From positions 1 to 33,533 of the forward strand of contig CAIXIJ010000117.1 of NCBI GenBank assembly GCA_903919455.1: 33,533 nt of DNA, given 5' to 3'. Below the pieces are notes generated by a model. That model did no database searches and was not told the DNA's origin. It saw nothing but the letters and a program-made list of their open reading frames with translations. The DNA is from an uncultured Acidimicrobiaceae bacterium (lineage in GTDB: Bacteria; Actinomycetota; Acidimicrobiia; Acidimicrobiales; Ilumatobacteraceae). Shown here one piece after another: positions 1 through 7,179 of the stretch. The position numbers were made by a program, and so were the translations under genes. Every line of letters begins with the position of its first letter. Position 1 is the stretch's first letter.

Positions 1-164
1 GCCGCTCGCCCCGTCGACCGCACCGCGCCGAAGGAGCGCACTGAGTGTCACTCGCACTCGACGTTCGCCAATTCCGTTCTTTGCCGTCTCGTGTTGGCGT
101 GTGTTGCCGAGAGCCGCCGAATGATGCTCGGTGCTGTGCACCTGGTGTGCACCTGGGAACGATG
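1..164. other. left-edge region, no supported gene
   Basis: No convincing reading frame is seen here. One plus frame ends at a TGA at 42-44 and could be the last codons of a gene outside the window, but 13 residues are too few to judge. An 11-bp unit is repeated in tandem at 135-145 and 146-156 (TGTGCACCTGG twice). Positions 91-108 match the integrase-proximal repeat at 13199-13216 at 16 of 18 bases, which may be chance. Confidence 0.4.
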
Positions 165-188
165 AAGGCCCCGCCGAAGCGGGGCCTT
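165..188 (-). terminator. hairpin terminator of tRNA-Ala
   Basis: A perfect 10-bp stem (165-174 with 179-188, AAGGCCCCGC / GCGGGGCCTT) closes a CGAA loop. It lies 28 bp past the 3' end of the tRNA on the minus strand. There is no long T tract, but the stem is strong and A/T-edged, so it could work in both directions. Confidence 0.75.
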
Positions 189-216
189 ACCGTGTCTGAC
201 CTGGTGTTTCACGGAG

Positions 217-289
217 TGGAGACGAGGGGAATCGAACCCCTGACATCCACCTTGCAAAGGTGGCGCTCTACCAATTGAGCTACGTCCCC
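217..289 (-). tRNA. tRNA-Ala (anticodon TGC)
   Basis: Read on the minus strand the 73 nt fold as a complete cloverleaf. The 7-bp acceptor stem GGGGACG/CGTCTCC contains a G3-U70 wobble pair, the main identity element of alanine tRNAs. The anticodon arm is CCACC-TTTGCAA-GGTGG, giving anticodon TGC. The T arm is AGGGG-TTCGATT-CCCCT. CCA is not encoded. The 5' end lies only 11 bp after the stop codon of the preceding minus-strand gene, so the tRNA is either co-transcribed with it or has its promoter inside that gene. Confidence 0.97.
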
Positions 290-300
290 GAGGACGGACG

Positions 301-1242
301 TCAGGATATCGGCCCGCGCCGCACCTCATACTCGCCAGTTTCGAGCATCTGCAGAAACGCTGCGTGGCCCTCGTCGAAGGCAGCCCGCTCGGCGGGCACA
401 GCCTCAGCCGGGTCCAGTGCGTCACCGTGGGCGTAGCGGGCTGGGTCGTCGAACACGAACGCCGGCGTTGCGGGTAACGCCTCGGGCGCGCACTGCAACG
501 GCGCGCGATACGCCCACACGTTCTCGTAGCAGAATCGGCGCACGCCAGCCGCATACAGGCGGTCGGTGGTGCCCAACGTGTCGAGGTGGCCCGATCCGAA
601 CGGCACACCCTGCACCACCGGCCCATCAGGGCCGTGCACCAACACGTGGTCTTTGGCGTGCACCCGCGCGATAAACGGTGCCATCGCATCGAGCGCGTCG
701 AAGGGGTCTTCGCCCACCATCTGGCTGTTGCCGTAGTCGTAGAGCGCCCGCACCCACGGGTGATCGACCGCCGTGAGGATCTCGGCCAGCACAGGGCCGG
801 TGAAGTCTTCGTGGTTCTCCAGCACCACCAGCACGCCAGCATCGGCCGCAGCGTCGGCCACCGCGCGCAGGTCGGTGATGGTGCGCTGCACGATCTCGGC
901 AAGTGGGCCGTGGTACTTGGTGTACGTACGCAAGGTGTCGGCGCCGCAGGCCGCGGCCACACCGATCATCTCGGTCATGTTCTCGAGAGCGGTGTTGCTG
1001 GTGTCGAGTTCCAGCCTGAGGTCGAGGCGTTCGGCCTCGGCGCGCACGGCCCTGAAGTGCTCGGGGTTGGTGCCGCACAGGTCGCGAAATCCTGGTCCGT
1101 TGGCCGACACGTTCACCCCGGTGAAACCGCGCGACGCCATCTCCGCCATGTAGGCGAACACGTCGTAGCCCGTGCGGTCGCGGTAACGAAGGTGGAACCG
1201 CATGGAGTACGAGTGCACGTGCAGTTCGATGGGCTTCACCAT
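301..1242 (-). CDS. sugar phosphate isomerase/epimerase-like TIM-barrel protein
   Basis: A 313-aa protein of the xylose-isomerase-like/AP-endonuclease-2 TIM-barrel superfamily. Visible signs are the N-terminal strand IELHVHSYSMR, the metal-site style strands LVVLENHEDF and RALYDYGNS, and HAKDH followed by a C-terminal YENVW strand. The family isomerises, epimerises or dehydrates sugars and inositols with a divalent metal; the substrate cannot be read from the sequence. The ATG at 1242 is preferred because it overlaps the end of the upstream kinase gene by 7 nt (stop at 1236-1238), indicating translational coupling. An upstream extension would overlap the kinase gene by about 100 nt. The pairing suggests kinase and isomerase act on one small carbohydrate. 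The stop codon is 11 bp before tRNA-Ala. Confidence 0.8.
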   Translation of the reverse strand: MVKPIELHVHSYSMRFHLRYRDRTGYDVFAYMAEMASRGFTGVNVSANGPGFRDLCGTNPEHFRAVRAEAERLDLRLELDTSNTALENMTEMIGVAAACGADTLRTYTKYHGPLAEIVQRTITDLRAVADAAADAGVLVVLENHEDFTGPVLAEILTAVDHPWVRALYDYGNSQMVGEDPFDALDAMAPFIARVHAKDHVLVHGPDGPVVQGVPFGSGHLDTLGTTDRLYAAGVRRFCYENVWAYRAPLQCAPEALPATPAFVFDDPARYAHGDALDPAEAVPAERAAFDEGHAAFLQMLETGEYEVRRGPIS

Positions 1243-2078
1243 TGGCGGATGAACTCCAGTTCTGCGGCCAACGCGGCTCGATACCGGTCGGCCACCTCGG
1301 GCTGAATGCGTCGCAGTCGGTGGGCACGCCACACGCAGTACGACGCGATGCGATAGTGCCAGGCGGCACCATCGCGGAGGTAACGCTGCACGATGCTGCG
1401 GTCCGCATACGCATCAAGGAAGGCCTGGTGCGCGTCGGCCGTGTGTGGCGGTGTGGCGTACAGGATCATCATCGCCGGCGACAGGAAGCACGCCAGGTCC
1501 TCCACCGCGTCGCCCACGCCGGGGCACTGCCAGTCGATGAGCACCAACCCCGTCGCGGTGCGGATCAGGTTTCCCGGCCCGCAGTCGGTATGCACCAGCG
1601 ACAGACGTCGGGCGGGTGTTGCCGACACGTGCAGAGGCCGAAGGGCTTCCATGCGCGCCCGTTCGCGCGCCACAGGCACGTCGGCCACGATGGCGTCGGC
1701 CTGCGCGATCGCTGCGGCGGCCGACCGATGCAGTTGCCGCATCCCCTTCGGCGCCGGAAGGTGATGCACCGTGTGCAGCAGATGAGCCACGTCGGCGACG
1801 CCACGCTTCCACTGCGTGCCGGTGACGTAGCCGTAGACCACCAGTGCACCCTCGTGATCGTGGGGCTCGCGATACGACACCAACTCCGGCGCACACCCAG
1901 TGCCGGCCAAGTGCGCCATGGCGAACGCCTCGTGGTCGGGAAGGTTCGGGTACATCGGGTTCGGGTCGCCCGGGTCTTCCGAGTACTGCTTCTCGATGAC
2001 GTACCCGCGCCCCGAACGCACCTTCCACACCTGGTTGCGATAACCGCCGGCGAGCAGCGTGCGAGAACCAGAAGCCAC
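1236..2078 (-). CDS. aminoglycoside-phosphotransferase-family kinase (APH fold)
   Basis: A 280-aa protein with the hallmarks of the APH/choline-kinase fold: an N-terminal glycine-containing loop (LLAGGYRNQVWKV), a candidate ATP-binding lysine at K30 (YVIEK), the catalytic Brenner motif HTDCGPGN at residues 163-170, and the metal-binding DW at 182-183. Members phosphorylate hydroxyl groups on small molecules; many actinobacterial members act on sugars or metabolites rather than antibiotics. The start is a GTG at 2078. It is chosen because TACTCT at 2085-2090 sits exactly 6 nt upstream, which matches the leaderless promoters elsewhere in the window, and because the N-terminal lobe would be cut by any later start. 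It is the first gene of a pair with the TIM-barrel protein downstream. Confidence 0.8.
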   Translation of the reverse strand: MASGSRTLLAGGYRNQVWKVRSGRGYVIEKQYSEDPGDPNPMYPNLPDHEAFAMAHLAGTGCAPELVSYREPHDHEGALVVYGYVTGTQWKRGVADVAHLLHTVHHLPAPKGMRQLHRSAAAAIAQADAIVADVPVARERARMEALRPLHVSATPARRLSLVHTDCGPGNLIRTATGLVLIDWQCPGVGDAVEDLACFLSPAMMILYATPPHTADAHQAFLDAYADRSIVQRYLRDGAAWHYRIASYCVWRAHRLRRIQPEVADRYRAALAAELEFIRQW

Positions 2079-2084
2079 TCCTCG

Positions 2085-2090
2085 AGAGTA
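2085..2090 (-). promoter_or_regulatory. -10 element of leaderless promoter (kinase gene)
   Basis: TACTCT on the minus strand, 6 nt before the GTG start, so transcription would begin at or next to the start codon. Confidence 0.6.
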
Positions 2091-2168
2091 GGCCGTGGAA
2101 CAATGCCGCGATGCACGCCGCCATCAGCGTGCTGGTCGTGCAACTCGTCGGTGGTTGAAAAGGCTCCG

Positions 2169-2174
2169 TAATCT
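2169..2174 (+). promoter_or_regulatory. -10 element of leaderless promoter (LLM gene)
   Basis: TAATCT, 7 nt before the ATG at 2182. There is no purine-rich ribosome binding site between them. Confidence 0.6.
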
Positions 2175-2181
2175 GCGGCCC

Positions 2182-3444
2182 ATGTCCCGCATCAAGTTCG
2201 GCACGTTCCTCGCACCCCACCATCCGCTCGGCGAGAGCCCCACGCTGCAGTTCCAGCGCGACCTCGAATTCGCCACGCATCTCGACCGCCTCGGGTACGA
2301 CGAGTTCTGGGTGGGCGAACACCATTCCACCGGCTGGGAAATGATCGCCAGTCCCGAGATGTTCCTGGCCTCGGCGGCCATGGTGACGAACCGCATCAAG
2401 TTGGGTACCGGCGTGGTGTCGTTGCCGTACCACCACCCGTTCAACGTGGCCCAGCGCATGGTGCAACTGGACCACATCAGCCACGGCCGCGCCATGTTCG
2501 GTACCGGCCCCGGCGCCCTGCCCAGCGATGCCCGCACGCTGAACATCGACCCGATGACCCAGCGCGACCGGCAGGACGAAGCCCTCGGCGTCATCATCCG
2601 TCTCATGCGCGGCGAGCGGTTCACGCACGAGAGCGACTGGTTCACCTTGAACGACGGTGCCCTGCAGATCCTGCCCTACCAGGAGGACATGCCGATGGTC
2701 ACCGCCAGCAGCCTGTCGCCGTCGGGTATGACCATCGCCGGCAAACACGGCATCGGCGTGCTGAGCATCGCCTCCAACAGCAGCGACGGCCTCCAGGCGC
2801 TGCCCACGCAATGGCAGTTCGCTGAAGATTCGGCGGCTCAGCACGGCAAGACCGTCGACCGCAAGAACTGGCGCGTCATGCTGAGCTGGCACATCGCCGA
2901 AACCCGCGAGCAAGCAAAGCAGGACTCCATCCTCGGTCTGCAGAAGTGGCACAACGAGTACAACGTGAAGGTGCTCGGCCGCCCCGGCGCCCACTGGGTG
3001 GACGACCCCGAAGTGCTCTTCAACGAAGTCGCTGGCGGTGCCGACGCCCGTGGCGGCGCAGCAGTCATCGGCACGCCCGACGACCTGATCGAGGCCATCC
3101 TCCACCTCAAGCAGCTCACCGGTGGGTTCGGTGTGGTGCTCGGTTTCGCTCACGACTGGGCGAACATCGAAGCCAGCCGAAAGTCGTGGGATCTCGTGGC
3201 CCGCTATGTGATGCCTGCGGTGAACGGCACCACCCGCTCTCAGATGGCCTCGGCCGAGTACGTGGCCGAGCACAAGAGCGAGCTGATGGCCGGCGCCTCA
3301 GCTGCAGTGATGAGCAAGATCATGAGCGACGAGAAGGCCGCCGCTGCGATGGGCGTCACGATGGCCCAGATGCAGGCGCGCGCAGCCGGACAGCAGGCCC
3401 AGCCCGACTTCCGTCCGGGTGGCGGCCTGTCCGTGCCTGAGTAG
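2182..3444 (+). CDS. LLM-class flavin-dependent monooxygenase, limonene 1,2-monooxygenase-like
   Basis: A 420-aa bacterial-luciferase-fold TIM barrel. It begins IKFGTFLAPHHP, typical of the first strand, followed by FWVGEHHSTGWE, the strand-2 signature of the limonene-monooxygenase-like branch. The strands IKLGTGVVSLPYHHP and GRAMFGTGPGALP form the flavin-binding face. Such enzymes use reduced FMN (some use F420) and O2 to oxidise small organic compounds; the substrate is unknown. The C-terminal extension (about residues 350-420) is Ala/Met/Gln-rich and helical. ATG 2182 is chosen over earlier in-frame codons because of the -10 element at 2169-2174 and because the first strand starts right after it. 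It converges on the zinc-ribbon gene with only 3 bp between the stop codons. Confidence 0.85.
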   Translation: MSRIKFGTFLAPHHPLGESPTLQFQRDLEFATHLDRLGYDEFWVGEHHSTGWEMIASPEMFLASAAMVTNRIKLGTGVVSLPYHHPFNVAQRMVQLDHISHGRAMFGTGPGALPSDARTLNIDPMTQRDRQDEALGVIIRLMRGERFTHESDWFTLNDGALQILPYQEDMPMVTASSLSPSGMTIAGKHGIGVLSIASNSSDGLQALPTQWQFAEDSAAQHGKTVDRKNWRVMLSWHIAETREQAKQDSILGLQKWHNEYNVKVLGRPGAHWVDDPEVLFNEVAGGADARGGAAVIGTPDDLIEAILHLKQLTGGFGVVLGFAHDWANIEASRKSWDLVARYVMPAVNGTTRSQMASAEYVAEHKSELMAGASAAVMSKIMSDEKAAAAMGVTMAQMQARAAGQQAQPDFRPGGGLSVPE

Positions 3445-3447
3445 GCC

Positions 3448-3648
3448 TCAGTCGTCCTTCAACGCCACGGCGTTGGGGGTGACGTTCATCTTCGGCACGT
3501 ACTCGGCCACTTCCACCTCGCGACCCTCGCCCTCGAACATCATCCGCAGGGCAGTGCGGCACGACGTGCAGGGGCCGTAGAACCGCTCGCTCACCTCGCT
3601 GCCGCAGCGCGGGCAGGTCACGTTCATCGTCTCCATCGTCACCATCAT
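3448..3648 (-). CDS. small zinc-ribbon protein
   Basis: A 66-aa protein with two CxxC knuckles (C12-P-R-C15 and C27-T-S-C30) spaced as in a zinc ribbon, then an acidic, otherwise unremarkable C-terminus ending in KDD. Several in-frame ATGs lie between 3627 and 3654; 3648 is preferred because GCAGGA is suitably placed upstream. It follows the alpha/beta hydrolase gene by about 13 bp on the same strand, so the two are probably one transcript. The function is unknown; a role in protein or nucleic-acid binding would be inference from the fold only. Confidence 0.65.
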   Translation of the reverse strand: MMVTMETMNVTCPRCGSEVSERFYGPCTSCRTALRMMFEGEGREVEVAEYVPKMNVTPNAVALKDD

Positions 3649-3661
3649 CACCATCCTGCGG

Positions 3662-4417
3662 TCAGTATGCGTTCGCCCAGAACTGTCGCAGCATTTCGGC
3701 ACCCGTGGCGGGATCCCCCAGCATCCACCAGTGGCCCTGGCCCTCCAGCACGTGGCGGACAGCGCCAATGCGATCGGCCACCTGGGCACCAAGATCTTCA
3801 CCGCGTACGAACGGGTCGTTGGGGGCGATGATGGCAAGGCCGGGCAGCGTGCCGGCAGGCCCGAGGTGCTCACCCCACTCCTTCATCGCCGGTTGCGCAG
3901 CAGAGCGGTACAGCGACAGCACGCACTTGCCCATCAGTTCGTCGCCCGCCGCCACCAGTTGGGTGCCGGTATCGCGTGGGATGCCGATGGCCTCGTAGAG
4001 CGCGATCCGTTCTTCCACCGGCGTGGCCATGCTCTGCTCGAAGTACTCCTCGCCAGCACCGGGCGTCTGCCAGATCTGGGCGAAGTCGTGCCACACGTAG
4101 TCGGGGTGGAAGAGACCGAGCACGTCGCACGCCCACGTGCGGAACAGGTCGGGACGCACCGACACTGCGCGCATGCCGATGCCGCCGCCCCAGTCGTGCC
4201 CCACCAGGTCCACCGGACCGTGCGCGTCCACGAGGTGCTCCACCTCGGCGATGAACCAGGCGACGTACTCCTCCTTGGTGGCACCGAAACCGTCGGGCAC
4301 CGGGCAGCCGAAGCCGGGCAGGTTCGGCGTGACGATGTCGGCGCGGCCGAGTTCGGCCTTCAGCGCGTCCCAGATCACCGGGGTTTCAGGGTTGCCATGG
4401 AGCAGTACGACCGTCAT
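3662..4417 (-). CDS. alpha/beta hydrolase, epoxide-hydrolase/haloalkane-dehalogenase-like
   Basis: A 251-aa alpha/beta-hydrolase-fold protein. HGNP at residues 7-10 is the oxyanion motif. The nucleophile elbow is GHDWGG with D75, so the nucleophile is an aspartate as in epoxide hydrolases and haloalkane dehalogenases, not a serine. The likely acid is D201 (APNDP) and the catalytic histidine is H229 (GQGHWW). A helical cap lies between about residues 95 and 180. No signal peptide is seen, so it is cytosolic. The substrate is not predictable. ATG 4417 is chosen because TACCAT (4424-4429) is 6 nt upstream and the first beta strand (TVVLLHG) starts at once; the longer in-frame version would run through the promoter. 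The small zinc-ribbon gene follows. Confidence 0.85.
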   Translation of the reverse strand: MTVVLLHGNPETPVIWDALKAELGRADIVTPNLPGFGCPVPDGFGATKEEYVAWFIAEVEHLVDAHGPVDLVGHDWGGGIGMRAVSVRPDLFRTWACDVLGLFHPDYVWHDFAQIWQTPGAGEEYFEQSMATPVEERIALYEAIGIPRDTGTQLVAAGDELMGKCVLSLYRSAAQPAMKEWGEHLGPAGTLPGLAIIAPNDPFVRGEDLGAQVADRIGAVRHVLEGQGHWWMLGDPATGAEMLRQFWANAY

Positions 4418-4423
4418 GGGGCG

Positions 4424-4429
4424 ATGGTA
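4424..4429 (-). promoter_or_regulatory. -10 element of leaderless promoter (hydrolase)
   Basis: TACCAT on the minus strand, 6 nt before the ATG at 4417. Confidence 0.6.
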
Positions 4430-4463
4430 GCGACGTCGCAACGATGCGCTGTCCCACCTCATC

Positions 4464-4482
4464 GATGGCAAACTTTGCCATC
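4464..4482. promoter_or_regulatory. palindromic operator of the toxin-antitoxin operon
   Basis: A perfect inverted repeat of 9-bp arms around a single C: GATGGCAAA-C-TTTGCCATC. It lies 20 bp before the antitoxin start and covers the region where the -35 element would be. Ribbon-helix-helix antitoxins typically bind such palindromes to repress their own operon, so autoregulation by the downstream antitoxin is the natural reading. Confidence 0.7.
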
Positions 4483-4489
4483 AGCCATC

Positions 4490-4495
4490 TAGTAT
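4490..4495 (+). promoter_or_regulatory. -10 element of leaderless promoter (TA operon)
   Basis: TAGTAT, 6 nt before the antitoxin ATG at 4502 and 8 bp after the palindrome. Confidence 0.65.
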
Positions 4496-4501
4496 CACCG
4501 T

Positions 4502-4735
4502 ATGAGCACCATGAACGTGTCGCTCCCGGATGAGCTGAAGGCCTTCGTCGATGTCCAGACTGTGCAGGGCGGTTTCGGATCCACCAGCGAGTTCGTCCGG
4601 GATCTGATCCGCCGCGAGCAGGATCGCCTGCACCTCAGGGCACTCCTCCTCGACGGCGCCGCGTCCCCTGCCGGTCCGATCGCCGACGACGACTACTTCG
4701 CGACACTCCGCGCTGGCCTGTCGGCCAAGGGCTGA
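4502..4735 (+). CDS. ParD-like ribbon-helix-helix antitoxin
   Basis: A 77-aa protein. The N-terminus MNVSLPDELKAFVD reads as the ribbon strand and first helix of a ParD/CopG-type DNA-binding domain, followed by FGSTSEFVRDLIRRE, the second helix with the conserved STSEFVR core. The acidic C-terminus (DDDYFATLRAGL) is the region that wraps the toxin in this family. It is the first gene of a two-gene operon; the stop is 4 bp before the toxin start. It would neutralise the ParE-like protein and repress the operon at the palindrome 4464-4482. Confidence 0.88.
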   Translation: MSTMNVSLPDELKAFVDVQTVQGGFGSTSEFVRDLIRREQDRLHLRALLLDGAASPAGPIADDDYFATLRAGLSAKG

Positions 4736-4739
4736 GCCT

Positions 4740-5063
4740 GTGGCGCAACCGAGAGCGCAACTCCGTGCTCGCGCCAACCACGATGTGGAGCAGGCACTCG
4801 AGCACCTTCTGAATGAGGCCGGCCCTGAGGTGGCGCTTGCGTTCATCGATGCGCTCGAGCACGGTCTCCGGCAAGTCGTCCGAAACCCTGCACTCGGTTC
4901 GCTGCGCTTCGCCTACGAACTCGGCATACCGGAACTGCGCGCCCTACGGCTGCGGAAGTTTCCGCACGTCGTGTTCTACGTGCATCGAGGTGAGGTCGTC
5001 GATGCATGGCGGGTGTTGCACACGAGTCGAGACCTCCCAGCCAGTCTCGGCAACGAGCCCTGA
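4740..5063 (+). CDS. ParE/RelE-superfamily toxin
   Basis: A 107-aa basic protein starting at GTG 4740, directly after the antitoxin. The pattern matches ParE: a helical N-terminal half (DVEQALEHLLNEAGPEVALAF), then PALGSLRF, ELRALRLRKFPHVVFY and EVVDAWRVLHTSRD, the strands and end of the ParE fold. ParE toxins usually block DNA gyrase, while related RelE members cleave mRNA; the lack of an obvious RelE catalytic set and the ParD partner favour ParE. The intergenic overlap-type spacing makes its synthesis dependent on the antitoxin message. Confidence 0.85.
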   Translation: MAQPRAQLRARANHDVEQALEHLLNEAGPEVALAFIDALEHGLRQVVRNPALGSLRFAYELGIPELRALRLRKFPHVVFYVHRGEVVDAWRVLHTSRDLPASLGNEP

Positions 5064-5099
5064 GGTCGTTTGCGGACGAGCCGTTCAGTCGGTGCGTCA

Positions 5100-5105
5100 T
5101 ACGAT
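5100..5105 (+). promoter_or_regulatory. -10 element of leaderless promoter (LLM gene)
   Basis: TACGAT, 6 nt before the ATG at 5112, just after the toxin gene, so the LLM gene has its own promoter. Confidence 0.6.
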
Positions 5106-5111
5106 CGGGTC

Positions 5112-6140
5112 ATGCATGTCGACGTGATGCTCACCCCACAGCCACTGCAACGCATGGACGGCACCGCTCGCGCCCTTGAGCAAGCGGGCTTCGACGGCAT
5201 TCTGTTCACCGAGGCTGGGCGCACGGCGTATCTGTCGGCGGCAGTAGCCGCCGCGGCCGCGCCCAACCTGGAGCTGAGCACCGGCGTGGCCGTGGCCTTC
5301 CCCCGCAGCCCGATGGTGACCGCGCAGGTGGCATGGGAACTGCAGGAGGCAACCGGCGGCAAGTTCCGGCTTGGCCTCGGCACGCAGGTGCGCACACACA
5401 TCGTGCGTCGATACGGCGTGGACTTCGATTCACCTGGGCCCCGAATGCGCGATTACGTGCAGGCCGTGAAGGCGTGCTTCGGCGGCTTCCGCGGCGAGCC
5501 GCTCGACCACCGCGGCTCGTTCTACGAACTCACGTGGCTGAACCGGCAATGGAGCCCGGGCCCCATCGACGTACCCGACCCGAAGGTCGACATCGCAGCC
5601 GTGAACCCATGGATGCTGCGCATGGCCGGCGAGGTGGCCGACGGTGTGCACGTGCACCCCATTGGTGAGCCCGGCTATCTGCAACGCCACGTGCTGCCCA
5701 ACGTGGCCCGCGGTGCCGAGGAGATGGGCCGCAGCCTGCACGACATCAGCATCATCGTGCCCGTGAACATCATCGTCGGCGACACTGAGGCCGAACGCGC
5801 TGCCGATCGAGAACTGCTGCGCGGCATGCTGAGCTTCTACGGCAGTACCCCGAACTACGCGTTCATCTGGGATGAAGCCGGTTTCGAGGGCACCACTGCG
5901 CGCGTGCGCGAGCATCAGAAGACGGGCGACATCGCGGGCATGGCTGCGCAGATCACCGACGACCACTTGGCCACCTTCTGCACCGAAGCATCATGGGATG
6001 GTCTCGCCCAGGCGTTGGTCGACAAGTACGGCGGCGTGGCCTCGCGGCTGGTGTTCTACAACGCGCTGATGGGTCATCCCGAGCGCATCGAACGCTTCGG
6101 CGAAGTAGCCCGCGAGATCCGCTTCCTCACCGAAGGCTGA
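5112..6140 (+). CDS. LLM-class F420-dependent oxidoreductase (MSMEG_2256-type)
   Basis: A 342-aa luciferase-fold oxidoreductase. The opening MHVDVMLTPQPL, the strand GFDGILFTEA, the segment VAVAFPRSPMVTA and FRLGLGTQVRTHIVRRYG match what I recall of the TIGR03617 group (MSMEG_2256 family), which is predicted to use coenzyme F420. Later motifs are AAVNPWMLRMAGEVADGVHVHP. Function is probably an F420-linked redox step on an unknown organic substrate. ATG 5112 is preferred to earlier in-frame starts because it sits 6 nt after TACGAT. The next LLM gene starts 52 bp downstream on the same strand. Confidence 0.85.
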   Translation: MHVDVMLTPQPLQRMDGTARALEQAGFDGILFTEAGRTAYLSAAVAAAAAPNLELSTGVAVAFPRSPMVTAQVAWELQEATGGKFRLGLGTQVRTHIVRRYGVDFDSPGPRMRDYVQAVKACFGGFRGEPLDHRGSFYELTWLNRQWSPGPIDVPDPKVDIAAVNPWMLRMAGEVADGVHVHPIGEPGYLQRHVLPNVARGAEEMGRSLHDISIIVPVNIIVGDTEAERAADRELLRGMLSFYGSTPNYAFIWDEAGFEGTTARVREHQKTGDIAGMAAQITDDHLATFCTEASWDGLAQALVDKYGGVASRLVFYNALMGHPERIERFGEVAREIRFLTEG

Positions 6141-6179
6141 TTCTCTCGGTCGGCATGAGCCAGATGGCCGTCGAGCGCA

Positions 6180-6185
6180 TAGCGT
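6180..6185 (+). promoter_or_regulatory. -10 element of leaderless promoter (LLM-molybdoenzyme operon)
   Basis: TAGCGT, 7 nt before the ATG at 6193. It is weaker than the other examples in the window but in register with them. Confidence 0.45.
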
Positions 6186-6192
6186 CACGGCC

Positions 6193-7179
6193 ATGACGAA
6201 TCCGAACATCCGCATGGGGCTGCAGATCCCCTCGTTCACCTACCCGGGCGTCGGCCCGGCCGACCTGTTCGAGACCATCAGCGGCATCGCCGTCACGGCC
6301 GAGAACAGCGGTTTCGACAGCGTGTACGTGATGGACCACTTCTACCAACTGCCGCTCATCGGTCGACCCGAGGAGAACATGTTCGAGGCCTACACGCTGC
6401 TCTCGGCCATCGCCGCCCGCACGAACAAAGTCCGTCTCGGCTGCATGGTGGGTGGCATGACCTACCGCAACCCGGCGTTCCTGGCCAAGCAGATCACCGC
6501 GCTCGACGTCATCTCCAAGGGCCGCGCAATCTGGGGCATCGGCGCCGGTTGGTTCGAGCAGGAGCACCTGGAGTACGGCTACGAGTTCGGCACGTTCACC
6601 GACCGCTTCGAGAAGCTCGAAGAGGGCCTGCAGATCATCAAGAGCATGTTCGTGAACGACACCACCACGCTCGATGGCAAGTGGTTCAAGGTCACCAACG
6701 CACTGAACGCTCCGAAGCCGGTGCAGGCCGGTGGCCCGCCCGTGCTCATCGGTGGCGGCGGCGAGAAGAAGACGCTGCGCATGGTGGCCCAGTACGGCGA
6801 TGCCTGCAACGTGTTCGGCAGCCCCGACCAGGTTCGCCACCTCATGGGCGTGCTCGACGCGCACTGCGCGAACCTCGGCCGAGATCCAAAGGAAATCTGC
6901 CGCACCCGCCTCGGCACGCTCATCATCGCGCGCACGATGGAAGAGGCTCAGGTGAAGCTCACGGCTCGCCTCGGTGGCGCAAAGTTCGAAGACCTGCCGG
7001 CCGACCTGCAGTTCCGGGTGCAGCATCAGTTCCTCGTGGGCGACGCCGACACGGTGGCCGAGAAGGTGCAGGCCCTGCTGGATGCCGGCCTCGACGGCCT
7101 CATCTTCAACATGCCCGATTCGTACGACCTCGAGACGGTGGCGTACGCAGGTGAGGTACTTCGCGGCATCATGGGGTGA
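6193..7179 (+). CDS. LLM-class F420-dependent oxidoreductase (Rv1855c-type)
   Basis: A 328-aa luciferase-fold protein. Key segments are IRMGLQIPSF (strand 1), FDSVYVMDHFYQLP (strand 2, with the DHF seen in F420-dependent members), VRLGCMVGGMTYRNP, GRAIWGIGAGWFEQEH and PPVLIGGGGEKKTLRMVAQYGDACN. This combination matches what I recall of the TIGR03560 (Rv1855c) family of probable F420 oxidoreductases. Its TGA shares a base with the ATG of the molybdopterin oxidoreductase (TGATG at 7177-7181), so the two are translationally coupled and probably act in one pathway. Confidence 0.87.
   Translation: MTNPNIRMGLQIPSFTYPGVGPADLFETISGIAVTAENSGFDSVYVMDHFYQLPLIGRPEENMFEAYTLLSAIAARTNKVRLGCMVGGMTYRNPAFLAKQITALDVISKGRAIWGIGAGWFEQEHLEYGYEFGTFTDRFEKLEEGLQIIKSMFVNDTTTLDGKWFKVTNALNAPKPVQAGGPPVLIGGGGEKKTLRMVAQYGDACNVFGSPDQVRHLMGVLDAHCANLGRDPKEICRTRLGTLIIARTMEEAQVKLTARLGGAKFEDLPADLQFRVQHQFLVGDADTVAEKVQALLDAGLDGLIFNMPDSYDLETVAYAGEVLRGIMG

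Noticed and set aside
1236-2078. An antibiotic-resistance role for the APH-family kinase
   Set aside because: The fold is shared by many metabolic kinases; coupling to a sugar-isomerase-like gene and the chromosomal setting do not support resistance.
1414-3273. A 619-codon minus-strand open frame across the kinase and the LLM monooxygenase
   Set aside because: It is antisense to the well-supported LLM gene and out of frame with the kinase. Its translation is Arg/His/Gly-rich with no recognisable domain, as usual for shadow frames in high-GC DNA.
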